NCBI RefSeq assembly: GCF_042651965.1
Contig: NZ_JBHSDY010000006.1
Span: forward strand, 62,001 to 126,000
Direction: 5' to 3'
DNA from: Castellaniella hirudinis
GTDB lineage: Bacteria; Pseudomonadota; Gammaproteobacteria; Burkholderiales; Burkholderiaceae_B
Length of the DNA stretch: 64,000 nucleotides
The translations under genes were made by a program, and so were the position numbers. This document shows, one piece after another, positions 34,448 through 43,208 of the stretch; position 1 is the stretch's first letter; each line of letters starts with the position of its first letter. The notes under the pieces are model-generated. The model did not search any database. It was not told the DNA's origin and worked only from the letters and a program-made list of their open reading frames with translations.

Positions 34448-36082
34448 ATGAATCAGGCTGTAGATTACATCATCGTGGGCGCCGGATCGGCCGGCTGCGT
34501 CCTCGCCAACCGGCTGAGCGAAAACGGCAAGTACAGCGTCTGCCTGCTGGAGGCCGGGCCGCCGGATTCCAACCTCTGGATCCACATTCCGATCGGCTAC
34601 GGCAGGACGATGTTCGACAAGCACGTGAACTGGGGCTTCTATACCGATCCCGAGCCCAACATGCTGGGCCGCAGGATCTACTGGCCGCGAGGAAAAACAC
34701 TGGGCGGCAGCAGCTCGATCAACGGACTGATCTACATCCGCGGGCAGAAACAGGATTACGACCACTGGGCCGATCTGGGCAACCCGGGTTGGAGCTGGGA
34801 CGATTGCCTGCCCTATTTCCGCAAGCTCGAAAACAATGACCTGGGTCCGGGGCCCACGCGCGGCACGGACGGTCCGTTGCACGCATCCTCCATTCGCGCC
34901 AAACACGAACTGGTCGAGGCCTTCATCCGGTCGGCCGAAGCGAACGGTATTTCCAGGACGGACGACTTCAACACCGGCGAGCAGGAGGGCGTCGGTTACT
35001 ACCAGCTCACCACGCACGGCGGCTGGCGCTGCTCGTCGGCCGTGGCGTATCTCAAGCCCGCGCGCGGCAGATCCAATCTGGAGGTCGTGACCCGCGCGCA
35101 GGCGACCCGGGTGATCCTGCAGGATCGGCGCGCCACGGCGGTGGAATACCGGCGTGGCGATCAACTGCGAACCCTGCGGGCGAACAAGGAAGTCATCCTG
35201 TGCGCGGGCGCCTTGCTGTCGCCCCAGTTGCTGCAGCTCTCGGGCATCGGCCCGGCGGACTTGCTGGGCGAGCACGGCATCGGAGTGGTCGCGGACCGGC
35301 CCGGCGTCGGTGAAAACCTGCAGGATCACCTGCAATTGCGCCTGATCTACGAAGTCACCAAGCCGATCACCAACAATGACCAGTTGCGCAGCCTCTGGGG
35401 CCGGGCCCGGATGGGGCTGCAGTGGCTGCTGTTTCGCAGCGGCCCGCTGGCCATCGGGATCAATCAGGGCGCGTTGTTCTGCCGGGTCCTGCCGGAATCG
35501 GTCCGTCCCGACATCCAGTTCCATCTGGGCACGCTATCGGCCGATCTGGCCGGGGCTCAGGTGCACGATTTTTCCGGCTGCACCTACTCCGTCTGCCAAC
35601 TGCGTCCCGAGTCGCGCGGCCATGTGCGGATCCAGTCGCCCGATCCGCTGCGGCCGCCGTCGATGCAGCCCAACTATCTGGACGCCGAGCTCGATCGGCG
35701 CACGGCGGTCGCGGCGGTGCGGTTCGCCCGCCGCCTCGCCGATACCGAGCCCATGAAGAGCCTGATGAAGCGCGAGTACCGGCCGGGGCTGGACGCCCGC
35801 GGCGACGACGAGATCCTGCACTTCTGCCGCGAGCACGGCGCCACCATCTTCCATCCCACCGGCACGGCCAGAATGGGGGGGCGCACCGATCCCATGGCGG
35901 TCGTCGACCATCACATGAAGGTCCATGGCGTCGAGCGGCTGCGAGTGGTGGACGGCTCGGTCATGCCCACCCTGGTGTCGGGCAACACGAACGTCCCCAT
36001 CATCATGATGGCCGAACGCGCCGCGGAGTTCATTCTCGCCGATGCCGCACGGCCGCCCATTCCACAAGAAGTTCCGCACTAA
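34448..36082 (+). CDS. GMC-family flavin dehydrogenase, candidate isethionate dehydrogenase
   Basis: 544-residue glucose-methanol-choline oxidoreductase that oxidises an alcohol using FAD. The N-terminal dinucleotide motif is IIVGAGSAGCVLANRLSE; a GMC signature follows at WPRGKTLGGSSSINGLIYIRG, given here as WPRGKTLGGSSSIN. Catalytic residues are His469 (FHPTGTARMGG) and Asn513 (SGNTNVPIIM). There is no signal peptide. It leads an operon with a TRAP importer, is controlled by a divergent IclR gene, and lies 10 kb from xsc-pta. The known isethionate dehydrogenase IseJ is, as I recall, a flavoprotein of this kind with a TRAP or MFS importer, so isethionate is the best substrate guess; choline-like or other alcohols are not excluded. 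Confidence 0.85.
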   Translation: MNQAVDYIIVGAGSAGCVLANRLSENGKYSVCLLEAGPPDSNLWIHIPIGYGRTMFDKHVNWGFYTDPEPNMLGRRIYWPRGKTLGGSSSINGLIYIRGQKQDYDHWADLGNPGWSWDDCLPYFRKLENNDLGPGPTRGTDGPLHASSIRAKHELVEAFIRSAEANGISRTDDFNTGEQEGVGYYQLTTHGGWRCSSAVAYLKPARGRSNLEVVTRAQATRVILQDRRATAVEYRRGDQLRTLRANKEVILCAGALLSPQLLQLSGIGPADLLGEHGIGVVADRPGVGENLQDHLQLRLIYEVTKPITNNDQLRSLWGRARMGLQWLLFRSGPLAIGINQGALFCRVLPESVRPDIQFHLGTLSADLAGAQVHDFSGCTYSVCQLRPESRGHVRIQSPDPLRPPSMQPNYLDAELDRRTAVAAVRFARRLADTEPMKSLMKREYRPGLDARGDDEILHFCREHGATIFHPTGTARMGGRTDPMAVVDHHMKVHGVERLRVVDGSVMPTLVSGNTNVPIIMMAERAAEFILADAARPPIPQEVPH

Positions 36083-36103
36083 CCGCAAGGAGCCGAGGCC
36101 CCC

Positions 36104-36661
36104 ATGGACAATGATCGAGAACCTTCTCCCGGCCTGCGCAGGCTGCTGGCGGCGCTGGAATATCCATCGCTGCTGATCGGCAAGCTGGCGGCCTGGCTGA
36201 TTCTGCCGCTGACGGGCGCGCTGGTCTACGAAGTCACGTCCCGCTACATTTTCAACAAGCCCACCATCTGGGCCTACGACATGACCTACATGCTCTCCAG
36301 CGCGGTGTTCATGCTGGGCGCGGCCTACGCGTTGCAGAAAGGCAGCCACGTCCGGGCGGACTTCCTGCTGGCTCTGCTGAAACCTCGCTGGCAGGCCTTG
36401 ATGGACGCCGCAATGTACGTCGTGCTGTATTTCCCGGCCATGGCCCTGTTCTTCATGGTCAGCCTGCGATTCGCCCGCCAGTCCTGGATGCAGCACGAAC
36501 TCTATCCGCAAAGTCCGTGGATGCCGCCGATCTACCCGCTCAAGGCGGTGATCCCCCTCACGATCTTCCTGCTGCTGTTGCAGGGCGTGGCCGAATTGAT
36601 CAAGGCCTGCTGGGTGATCCGGCACAACAAGCCCTTTCAGAACAAGGAATCCCAATCATGA
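36104..36661 (+). CDS. TRAP transporter small membrane subunit (DctQ)
   Basis: 185-residue integral membrane protein with four hydrophobic segments and the DctQ-type N-terminal region (VTSRYIFNKPTIWAYDMTYM) found in TRAP Q-subunits. It associates with the large permease to import an organic anion driven by the sodium or proton gradient. AAGGAG lies upstream, 21 nt after the GMC gene, and its stop overlaps the next start (ATGA). The substrate is not readable from sequence. Confidence 0.9.
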   Translation: MDNDREPSPGLRRLLAALEYPSLLIGKLAAWLILPLTGALVYEVTSRYIFNKPTIWAYDMTYMLSSAVFMLGAAYALQKGSHVRADFLLALLKPRWQALMDAAMYVVLYFPAMALFFMVSLRFARQSWMQHELYPQSPWMPPIYPLKAVIPLTIFLLLLQGVAELIKACWVIRHNKPFQNKESQS

Positions 36662-37980
36662 GCGATCCCGTTCTCGGCCTCGTGTCCCTGCTGGTCGCCG
36701 TGGTGGGCGTGCTCACCGGCTTCCCGATGGCCTTCGTGTTCATCTTCGTGGCCCTGCTGTTCGGTTTCATGGCCATCGGCCAGCAGGTCTTCAACCTGCT
36801 GACCTACCAGTTCTTCTCGCTGATGACCAGCGTCGAACTGGCCGCCATCCCCTTGTTCCTGTTCATGGGCTACATCCTGGACCAGTCCGGCCTGATGGAC
36901 CGCATGTTCCGCGCCCTGCAGATCATGCTGGGGAAATACAAGGGTTCGCTCTACGTCATCGTCCTGGCGACGGCCACGCTGTTCGCGGCGGCCACCGGCA
37001 TCGTCGGCGCATCGGTGACCGTCCTGGGCGTCATGGCCGCCCCCATGCTGATCCGCAGCGGCTACGACACCCGCCTGTCGGCCGGTGTGATCGCCGCGGG
37101 CGGGACGCTCGGGATCCTGATTCCTCCGAGCGTGATGCTGATCGTCATGGGACCGCTGGTCGGAATTCCCGTCTCCACGCTGTTCGCCGCCGCAGTGATT
37201 CCGGGGTTGATGCTTTCGGGCGTCTATCTGATCTACACCGTCATCCGCTGCCAGATCAACCCCAAGCTGGGCCCGCCGATTCCCTACACCGGTCCGCCGC
37301 TCACCTTGCTTGATAAGCTGCGGGAGCTGTGCATCGGCGTGATCCCCATCACGGTCGTCATCCTGTCCACGCTGGGGCTCATCGTCGGCGGCGTGACCAC
37401 TCCGACCGACGCAGCGGCCACCGGCGCCTTCGCCTCTCTGGCGCTGACCGTCCTGTACCGGCGCCTGAGCTGGAAGGCGCTGGGCATCGCCGTCATCCGC
37501 ACGATGGAGGTCAGCGCCTTCATCATGTTCCTGATCGGCGCGGCCAATTTCTTCGGCGCGGTCTTCGCCCGCCTGGGCAGCGGCCAGTTGATCACCGAGA
37601 TCCTGACCTCCCTGCCGGTCTCGCCGATGATCATGCTGCTGCTGATGCTGTTCCTGATCTTTCTGCTGGGCGGCCCGCTGGAATGGATCCCCATCGTCCT
37701 GGTGGTCGTCCCCATTCTGCTGCCGGTCGCCCACAGCCTGGACTTCGACATCCTGTGGTTCAGCATCCTGATCGCCGTGACCCTGCAGACCTCCTGGCTG
37801 ACGCCGCCTCTGGCGCTGTCCTCGTATTTCCTCAAAGGGGTCGTGCCGCAATGGAGCATGAAGGACATCTATCTGGGCATGATCCAGTTCGTCGGATTGC
37901 AGGCGCTGGTCGTCCTGATCCTGATCAAGTTTCCGATCCTGGTCCATTGGCTGCCGCAGGTCACGGGGCTGGCGGATTGA
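36658..37980 (+). CDS. TRAP transporter large permease subunit (DctM)
   Basis: 440-residue DctM protein with about 12 hydrophobic segments. Family landmarks are FPMAFVFIFVALLFG, IPLFLFMGYILDQSGL, LGILIPPSVMLIVMGPL and GGPLEWIPIVLVVVPILLP. From ATG 36658, overlapping dctQ, the N-terminus is normal; the frame is open further upstream inside dctQ. A 74-nt gap separates it from the binding-protein gene. Confidence 0.93.
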   Translation: MSDPVLGLVSLLVAVVGVLTGFPMAFVFIFVALLFGFMAIGQQVFNLLTYQFFSLMTSVELAAIPLFLFMGYILDQSGLMDRMFRALQIMLGKYKGSLYVIVLATATLFAAATGIVGASVTVLGVMAAPMLIRSGYDTRLSAGVIAAGGTLGILIPPSVMLIVMGPLVGIPVSTLFAAAVIPGLMLSGVYLIYTVIRCQINPKLGPPIPYTGPPLTLLDKLRELCIGVIPITVVILSTLGLIVGGVTTPTDAAATGAFASLALTVLYRRLSWKALGIAVIRTMEVSAFIMFLIGAANFFGAVFARLGSGQLITEILTSLPVSPMIMLLLMLFLIFLLGGPLEWIPIVLVVVPILLPVAHSLDFDILWFSILIAVTLQTSWLTPPLALSSYFLKGVVPQWSMKDIYLGMIQFVGLQALVVLILIKFPILVHWLPQVTGLAD

Positions 37981-38024
37981 CCAGACCATTCGGAGGGAGG
38001 GCGCGCCATGGCATGACCTAGGTT

Positions 38025-38040
38025 GTCAAATCTGTTTGAC
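38025..38040 (+). repeat. Small inverted repeat before the TRAP binding-protein gene
   Basis: GTCAAA-TCTG-TTTGAC is a perfect 6-bp inverted repeat immediately upstream of the AAGGAG ribosome binding site of the dctP-type gene. It could be a weak hairpin affecting translation or the border of an operator. No U-run follows. Confidence 0.3.
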
Positions 38041-38054
38041 TCAAGGAGACCCAT

Positions 38055-39176
38055 ATGATCCGTTTTCTCAAAGCCAGACTCGCCGGCATCCTGTGCCTTT
38101 CGGCAGGCCTGCTGACGTGCACGCCCGCCCTGACGCAGGCGGCCGATCAAAAAGTTTATAAATTTTCCATTCAGACGGCGGTCCCCAACGCCAGCTTGTA
38201 TTTCAAGCTGCTGGAGCAGTTTTCCAAGCAGGTCGATCTGATGTCCGGCGGGCGGCTGAAAGTCGAAGTGCTGGCGGCCGGCGCCGTCGTGGGGCCCTTC
38301 GAGATCCTGGACGCGGTCAGCAACGACGTGGTCAAGGCCGGCTATGTCTGGCCCAATTATTTCTCCGGCAAGAATTCCGCATTCGTGCTGTTTTCGAACG
38401 CGCCGGCCAGCACGGGGCTGGATCAGAGCAGCATGGTCGCCTGGTATTACAAGGGAGGCGGCGAGCAGCTCTACAAGGAGCTTCTGGAAGACGTGATGCA
38501 CTACAACGTCAAGGCGTTCCTGATGCAGCCCATGGGCCCTGACCCCTTGGGATGGTTCAAGAAGCCGATCAAGGACGTCGAGGAATTCAAGAGCTTCAAA
38601 TACCGTTCACCCCCGGGCATTCCCGGAGAAACCTACCAGGCCATGGGCATCGCGGCGGTAGGCGTGCCCGGCGGCGACATTGTGCCTTCGGCGCAAAGAG
38701 GCGTGATCGACGCAGCCGAATGGATCGGCCCCGCGGACGACCGCAACCTGGGCCTGCAGAAGATCTGGAAATACTATTATCTGCAGGGGCTGCATCAGCA
38801 GACCGACATCGGACAGATCTTCATCAACGGGGATTTCTGGAAGTCGCTGCCCGCCGATCTGCAGGAAATCATCCGGATCGCCGCCAAGGCGAACATCGCC
38901 GACACGCTGGACGCCAACATCTACGACAATTCGGTGGCGCTGCACGAGTTCATGGACAAGGAGGGCGTGAAGGTGCTGGACACGCCGCCCGACTACTACA
39001 CGCGCTTCATCGAGGAAGAAAAGAAAGTCACGGCGAAATACGCCGCCGACAATCCCTTCTTCAAGAAAGTCCTCGACTCCCAGAGCGGTTTCGCGCAAAT
39101 GGTCTTCCCGTACCGGTCGCGCATCCTGACCCTGTATGACAGCATGGTCAAGACCGCCAACGAACAGCGGCAGTAG
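38055..39176 (+). CDS. TRAP transporter periplasmic substrate-binding protein (DctP)
   Basis: 373-residue extracytoplasmic receptor with a signal peptide (hydrophobic core AGILCLSAGLLTC, cleavage near TQAAD). The segment GVIDAAEWIGPADDRNLGLQ and overall size resemble the larger TakP-like DctP subfamily, which binds carboxylates such as 2-oxoacids. A sulfonate ligand such as isethionate is proposed only from the surrounding genes. It is last of GMC-dctQ-dctM-dctP, with its own strong AAGGAGAC site. A hairpin terminator follows 18 nt after the stop. Confidence 0.9.
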   Translation: MIRFLKARLAGILCLSAGLLTCTPALTQAADQKVYKFSIQTAVPNASLYFKLLEQFSKQVDLMSGGRLKVEVLAAGAVVGPFEILDAVSNDVVKAGYVWPNYFSGKNSAFVLFSNAPASTGLDQSSMVAWYYKGGGEQLYKELLEDVMHYNVKAFLMQPMGPDPLGWFKKPIKDVEEFKSFKYRSPPGIPGETYQAMGIAAVGVPGGDIVPSAQRGVIDAAEWIGPADDRNLGLQKIWKYYYLQGLHQQTDIGQIFINGDFWKSLPADLQEIIRIAAKANIADTLDANIYDNSVALHEFMDKEGVKVLDTPPDYYTRFIEEEKKVTAKYAADNPFFKKVLDSQSGFAQMVFPYRSRILTLYDSMVKTANEQRQ

Positions 39177-39193
39177 GCTTTTCGCCGCATCAC

Positions 39194-39219
39194 GGATCCC
39201 GGCCGTCCGGCCGGGATCC
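39194..39219. terminator. Bidirectional terminator hairpin between dctP and thiG
   Basis: A perfect 11-bp stem pairs GGATCCCGGCC (39194-39204) with GGCCGGGATCC (39209-39219) around GTCC. It sits between the convergent dctP-type gene and thiG. Neither strand has a strong U-run, so termination would rest on the stem alone. Confidence 0.6.
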
Positions 39220-39239
39220 TGTCTCCATCGCCGCCGGGC

Positions 39240-40022
39240 TCAGCCCAGCACGAACGGCCGGCCCGAGACCGGCGTCGTGGCCACTGCCATGTCCTGCTCC
39301 GCCATGATGCCGGCTTCCCTGGCCAGCCGTCCGGCCTGGATGGCCCACTTGAAGGCTGCGGCCATGCGCACCGGGTCCAGGGCGCGGGAAACCGCGGAGT
39401 TCAGCAGCACGGCGTCGAACCCGAGCTCCATGGCCTGCGTGGCATCCATGGGCGAACCGATGCCGGCGTCGACGATCAGGGGCGTGTCCGGCAGGCACTC
39501 GCGCAGCGTGCGCAGCGCCGACGGATTGATCAGCCCCTGGCCGGAGCCGATGGGCGCCGCCCAGGGCATCAGCGCCACGCAGCCCGCGTCCAGCAGGCGC
39601 CGGCAGACGATCAGGTCGTCCGTGCAGTAGGGGAAGACCTGGAAACCGTCGTGCGCCAGGGTCGCGGCCGCCGAGACCAGTTCGAACACGTCCGGTTGCA
39701 GCGTGTGTTCGTCGCCGATCACCTCCAGCTTGATCCAGGATGTGCCGAAAAGCTCGCGCGCCATATGAGCCAGCGCAACCGCTTCGGCCGCCGTACTGCA
39801 GCCCGCCGTATTCGGCAGCAGGTGGCACCCCAGTTCCTGGAGCATCGAGAAAAAGGGCTGCCCGCCACCGGCCCCGGCCGCCGCCTGGCGCTTGAGTCCG
39901 ACCGTGACGACCTGGGCGCCGGAGGCGCGCACGGCGTCCAGCATGACCTGCGGGGAAGGGTAGGCGGCCGTGCCGAGGAAGAAGCGGCTGTCGAGTTCGA
40001 CGTCGGCGATTTGCCAGCTCAT
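39240..40022 (-). CDS. thiG: Thiazole synthase
   Basis: Builds the thiazole phosphate of thiamine from DXP, dehydroglycine and ThiS-thiocarboxylate. The 260-residue TIM-barrel protein has FFLGTAAYPSPQVMLDAV, the Lys98 region SWIKLEVIGDEHTLQPD and the phosphate-binding LIVDAGIGSPMDATQAMELG, given as DAGIGSPMDATQAME. It is the last gene of thiO-thiS-thiG. Its product feeds ThDP, the cofactor of Xsc encoded 6 kb away. Confidence 0.95.
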   Translation of the reverse strand: MSWQIADVELDSRFFLGTAAYPSPQVMLDAVRASGAQVVTVGLKRQAAAGAGGGQPFFSMLQELGCHLLPNTAGCSTAAEAVALAHMARELFGTSWIKLEVIGDEHTLQPDVFELVSAAATLAHDGFQVFPYCTDDLIVCRRLLDAGCVALMPWAAPIGSGQGLINPSALRTLRECLPDTPLIVDAGIGSPMDATQAMELGFDAVLLNSAVSRALDPVRMAAAFKWAIQAGRLAREAGIMAEQDMAVATTPVSGRPFVLG

Positions 40023-40027
40023 GGCGC

Positions 40028-40249
40028 TCAGCCTCCGACGATGGGTGTGAAGGTGGTGACGTGGTCGCCCGGCGCCAGCCGGACGAGTTCCCGTCGCGGA
40101 CGGGCGACATGGCTGCCGTTCAGGGCGGTGGCGACCGGGGCATGATCCGGCGCGCCGCCGGGCGTCAGCAGCGCCAGCGCCTGCTGCAGGGTCGAGCCGT
40201 CGGGGATGGCGCGGGATTCGCCATTGAAATAGATCGGGATGGTCTTCAT
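40028..40249 (-). CDS. thiS: Sulfur carrier protein ThiS
   Basis: 73-residue ubiquitin-like sulfur carrier ending in the required Gly-Gly (FTPIVGG), whose C-terminal thiocarboxylate donates sulfur to ThiG. The start overlaps the thiO stop (ATGA) and the gene ends 5 nt before thiG. The length is slightly above the usual 64-67 residues owing to a mid-protein PGGAPDHAP insertion. Confidence 0.93.
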   Translation of the reverse strand: MKTIPIYFNGESRAIPDGSTLQQALALLTPGGAPDHAPVATALNGSHVARPRRELVRLAPGDHVTTFTPIVGG

Positions 40250-41319
40250 GCGGCGGAGGCTCCGGAAGCGGGGAAGGGGATGCCGGCCTGGCGGATGGCG
40301 CGCGCGGTCATGGCCGGCGCGATCATCCAGCCATGGCGGAACAGGCCGTTGATGCGGGTCAGGCCCGCCGCCTGTTCGATCAGGGGCAGGTTGTCGCGCA
40401 GGGCCGGGCGCAGATTGGTTTCCGTGTGCACGATGCGCGCCTCGGCCAGGCCGGGCAGCACGCTGTGCGCGGCGGCCAGCAGTTCGACGGTGGTGCGCAG
40501 CGACACGGGAGAGCGATCCTCGCTTTCGATTTCACTCGCGCCGATGATGAAGTGATGATCGCGGCGCGGCACGACGTAGACATTGTGGCGCGGGTGCAGC
40601 AGGCGCACGGGCCGCGCCAGCCGGACGTCCGGGGCGCGCACCAGGAAGATTTCGCCGCGCACCCCGCGCACGTCCGCGCAGCCGGCGGCAGGGCCCTGAG
40701 CGGGGCGTTGGCCCAGGCCGCGGGCATCGAACACGTGGTCGAAGACGTGGCGCCGGCCGTCGGCCGCCGTCAGGAAGCCTTCACCCGTCTGCTCCACCGG
40801 CTGGCTCCAGCGCCAGTCGGCCGCCTGCGCGCCCTCGTACAGGGCCCGCATGAATTGCGGCGCATCGAGGGCGCCCTCGTGGGGCAGGAACCAGGCCAGG
40901 GCGGGGCCGTGGATGTCCGGCTCCAGCTCGCCCAAGGCCGCAGCGGCCAGCGGCCGGGGCCGGTGGGCTTCGGGCGCCTTGCGCTCGATCAGGTCCACCA
41001 GGCGGCGCGCGGCCCCGCCGTCGCCGCGATGCGCGAGCAGCAGGCTGCCGCGACGGGCGAAATCGGGGGTGCCGGGCAGCGCTGCGACGATTTCCGCCCA
41101 CATCCCGATCGAATCCAGGCCGTCCCGGAAGACCTGGAGGTCGGCGCATTCCAGCTCGGCGGACGGCGAGAGCATGCCCGCCGCCGTCCATCCGGCCGCG
41201 CCCCTGGCCAGCGGACCGTCCGCCGGATCAAAGACGGTCACCCGATGGCCGGCGCGAATCAGCCTCCAGGCCAGCAGCCGCCCGAGCACCCCCGCGCCCG
41301 CGATTCCGATATTCATCAT
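40246..41319 (-). CDS. thiO: Glycine oxidase ThiO
   Basis: FAD-dependent glycine oxidase (DAO family), 357 residues, supplying dehydroglycine for the thiazole ring by the aerobic route. The dinucleotide motif is IGIAGAGVLGRLLAWRL. Later segments VRGEIFLVRAPDVRL and YVVPRRDHHFIIGASEIES match ThiO. Two adjacent ATGs start the gene. Only 69 nt separate it from the divergent IclR gene; no TPP riboswitch is visible there, which is unusual for thiamine genes. thiC and thiE are not in the window. Confidence 0.9.
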   Translation of the reverse strand: MMNIGIAGAGVLGRLLAWRLIRAGHRVTVFDPADGPLARGAAGWTAAGMLSPSAELECADLQVFRDGLDSIGMWAEIVAALPGTPDFARRGSLLLAHRGDGGAARRLVDLIERKAPEAHRPRPLAAAALGELEPDIHGPALAWFLPHEGALDAPQFMRALYEGAQAADWRWSQPVEQTGEGFLTAADGRRHVFDHVFDARGLGQRPAQGPAAGCADVRGVRGEIFLVRAPDVRLARPVRLLHPRHNVYVVPRRDHHFIIGASEIESEDRSPVSLRTTVELLAAAHSVLPGLAEARIVHTETNLRPALRDNLPLIEQAAGLTRINGLFRHGWMIAPAMTARAIRQAGIPFPASGASAA

Positions 41320-41354
41320 CAGTCTGGCTAAAAATCCTAAAATCGGTACAATAA

Positions 41355-41371
41355 GTTCCTGTTATTGAAAT
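41355..41371. promoter_or_regulatory. Operator-like 17-bp element between thiO and IclR2, copy 1
   Basis: The sequence GTTCCTGTTATTGAAAT lies in the short thiO/IclR divergent gap, 18 nt before the IclR start. It matches 13 of 17 positions of the element at 50004-50020 upstream of the APC permease. Both have imperfect dyad form (TTCC-N7-GRAA), typical of IclR-family operators. It is probably the autoregulatory site of the adjacent IclR gene. Confidence 0.5.
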
Positions 41372-41388
41372 ATAAGGCCTAGAGCCCC

Positions 41389-42219
41389 ATGCGTCCAGTC
41401 GAACTTGCCCCTCTGCCGACCAAACTGGATGGCGATACCCCCGCCATCCGCCTGTTCGCGCTCCTGGAAGTGATCGCGGAAAAGGACCAGTACTTCTCCT
41501 TGCAAAGCCTGGTGGAGGAACTGGGACTGCCCAAGCCCACGCTGCACCGCATGCTGCAGCAGCTCGACAGCGCCGGCATGATCCAGCGCGACGGGGACGG
41601 GCGTCATTACAGCACCGGCGTGCGCCTGCGGCGGATCGCGGAAAACCTGCTGCTGAACAACACCGTGCACGGCGCGCGCCGCAACGTGTTGCGCACCCTG
41701 GTGTCCGAGGTGGGTGAAAGCTGCAACATCACCAGTTGCGCCAGCAGCGAGGTCCTGTACCTGGATCGTGTCGAAACGCCGGCGCCGCTGCGCTTCTACC
41801 TGCACCCGGGTTCGCGGGTGCCCCTGCATTGCTCCGCCAGCGGCAAGCTCTTCCTGACGCAGATGTCGGCCTCGCAGCGCAAGCGCCTGCTGGTGCCGGG
41901 CACGCTCGAGAAGTACACGGAAAAGACGATCACCGATCCGCAGGCGCTGGAGGCCGAGCTGCGGCGGGCCTCCGAGGCCGGCTATGCGATGGACGACGAG
42001 GAATTCCTGCCCGGCCTGACCTGCATCGCCATGCTGGTGCCGATGCCGTCGGGCAAGTCCAATCTGGGGATCGCCATCCAGGCGCCGACGATCCGGCTCC
42101 AGGCGCATCGCATCGAGTCCTGCCTGCCCGCGCTGCGCCGCGCCGCCCAGGCGCTGGCGGACATCGAAGCCGGCAGCTACCCCGAGCGCGCCGCGCTCCG
42201 GCAACGGGCCGCCTCATGA
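41389..42219 (+). CDS. IclR-family transcriptional regulator (with CobS/CobT-like genes)
   Basis: 276-residue IclR regulator. The N-terminal winged helix (FSLQSLVEELGLPKPTLHRML, residues ~33-55; given as LVEELGLPKPTLHRM) is followed by the effector domain with LHCSASGKLFLTQ and MDDEEFLPGLTC. It is the first gene of a three-gene unit, overlapping the AAA ATPase gene by four bases, and is divergent from thiO. It probably controls its own operon and perhaps thiOSG. The resemblance of its promoter element to that of the permease at 50 kb suggests a wider regulon within the island. Confidence 0.9.
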   Translation: MRPVELAPLPTKLDGDTPAIRLFALLEVIAEKDQYFSLQSLVEELGLPKPTLHRMLQQLDSAGMIQRDGDGRHYSTGVRLRRIAENLLLNNTVHGARRNVLRTLVSEVGESCNITSCASSEVLYLDRVETPAPLRFYLHPGSRVPLHCSASGKLFLTQMSASQRKRLLVPGTLEKYTEKTITDPQALEAELRRASEAGYAMDDEEFLPGLTCIAMLVPMPSGKSNLGIAIQAPTIRLQAHRIESCLPALRRAAQALADIEAGSYPERAALRQRAAS

Positions 42220-43208
42220 AACGCCTGGTGGACACGGACCTGGAGACGAAGCGCCTGTCCGTGCGCGACGGCTTCGGCCTGGACAGCGACCTCGAGGTCA
42301 TGGCGTTCGCCGAGCCCGGCGAGCACGTGCCCGAGGTCGATCCGAATTATCGCTTCGACCCGGACACGACCCTGGCGATCCTGGCCGGGTTTTCGTGCAA
42401 TCGCCGGGTGCTGATCCAGGGCATGCACGGCACGGGCAAGTCCACGCATATCGAACAGGTCGCGGCGCGCCTGAACTGGCCCTGCATCCGGGTCAATCTG
42501 GACGGCCACATCAGCCGCCTGGACCTGGTCGGGCGTGACGCCATCGTGCTGCGCGACGGCAGCCAGGTCACGGAATTCAAGGAAGGCATCCTGCCCTGGG
42601 CGCTGCAGCGGCCCATGGCGCTGGTGCTGGACGAATACGACGCCGGACGGCCGGAGGTCATGTTCGTCCTGCAGCGCATCCTGGAGCGCGACGGCCATTT
42701 CACGCTGCTGGACCAGAACCGGGTCATCGCGCCGCATTCCGGCTTTCGCCTGTTCGCCACCGCCAACAGCGTGGGACTGGGCGACAGCAGCGGCCTGTAC
42801 TACGGCGTCCAGCGGCTCAACCATGCGCAACTGGACCGCTGGAACATCGTCGCCGCCCTGAACTATCTCAGTCCCGAGGCCGAAATCGAGATCGTCGCGG
42901 TGCATGTGCCGGAACTGAACCACCCCGAAGGCCGCCGCCTGATCGCCGCCATGGTCGAGGTCGCCGCGCTGACGCGCGCCGGCTTCCAGAGCGGCGACCT
43001 GTCCACGTTGATGTCGCCGCGCACCCTGATCTCCTGGGCGGAAAATCTGCGGATATTCCAATCGCCCGCCCGCGCCTTCCGCTACGCCTTTCTGAATAAA
43101 TGCGACGCCTCGGAGCAGGCCGTCGTGGCGGAATACTTTCAGCGCTGTTTCGACACGGAGCTGGAGACGGCCGCCGCCGGCCCGCTCCCCGGACATGGCG
43201 GCGCCTGA
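42216..43208 (+). CDS. CobS-like AAA+ (MoxR-type) ATPase
   Basis: 330-residue AAA+ ATPase. Walker A is GMHGTGKST (residues 69-77), Walker B is ALVLDEYD (135-142) and sensor 1 is LFATANSVG. The stretch SGLYYGVQRLNHAQLDRWN closely follows the CobS subunit of aerobic cobaltochelatase. CobS works with CobT and the large catalytic subunit CobN to insert cobalt. CobN and all other cobalamin genes are absent here. AAA-VWA pairs outside cobalamin synthesis (NorQ/NorD, CbbQ/CbbO) activate metalloenzymes, an equally plausible role. Translationally coupled to IclR (ATGA) and to the VWA gene. Confidence 0.85.
   Translation: MKRLVDTDLETKRLSVRDGFGLDSDLEVMAFAEPGEHVPEVDPNYRFDPDTTLAILAGFSCNRRVLIQGMHGTGKSTHIEQVAARLNWPCIRVNLDGHISRLDLVGRDAIVLRDGSQVTEFKEGILPWALQRPMALVLDEYDAGRPEVMFVLQRILERDGHFTLLDQNRVIAPHSGFRLFATANSVGLGDSSGLYYGVQRLNHAQLDRWNIVAALNYLSPEAEIEIVAVHVPELNHPEGRRLIAAMVEVAALTRAGFQSGDLSTLMSPRTLISWAENLRIFQSPARAFRYAFLNKCDASEQAVVAEYFQRCFDTELETAAAGPLPGHGGA

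Noticed and set aside
41320..41388. TPP riboswitch upstream of thiO
   Set aside because: The gap is only 69 nt, lacks the conserved thi-box elements and is shared with a divergent gene.
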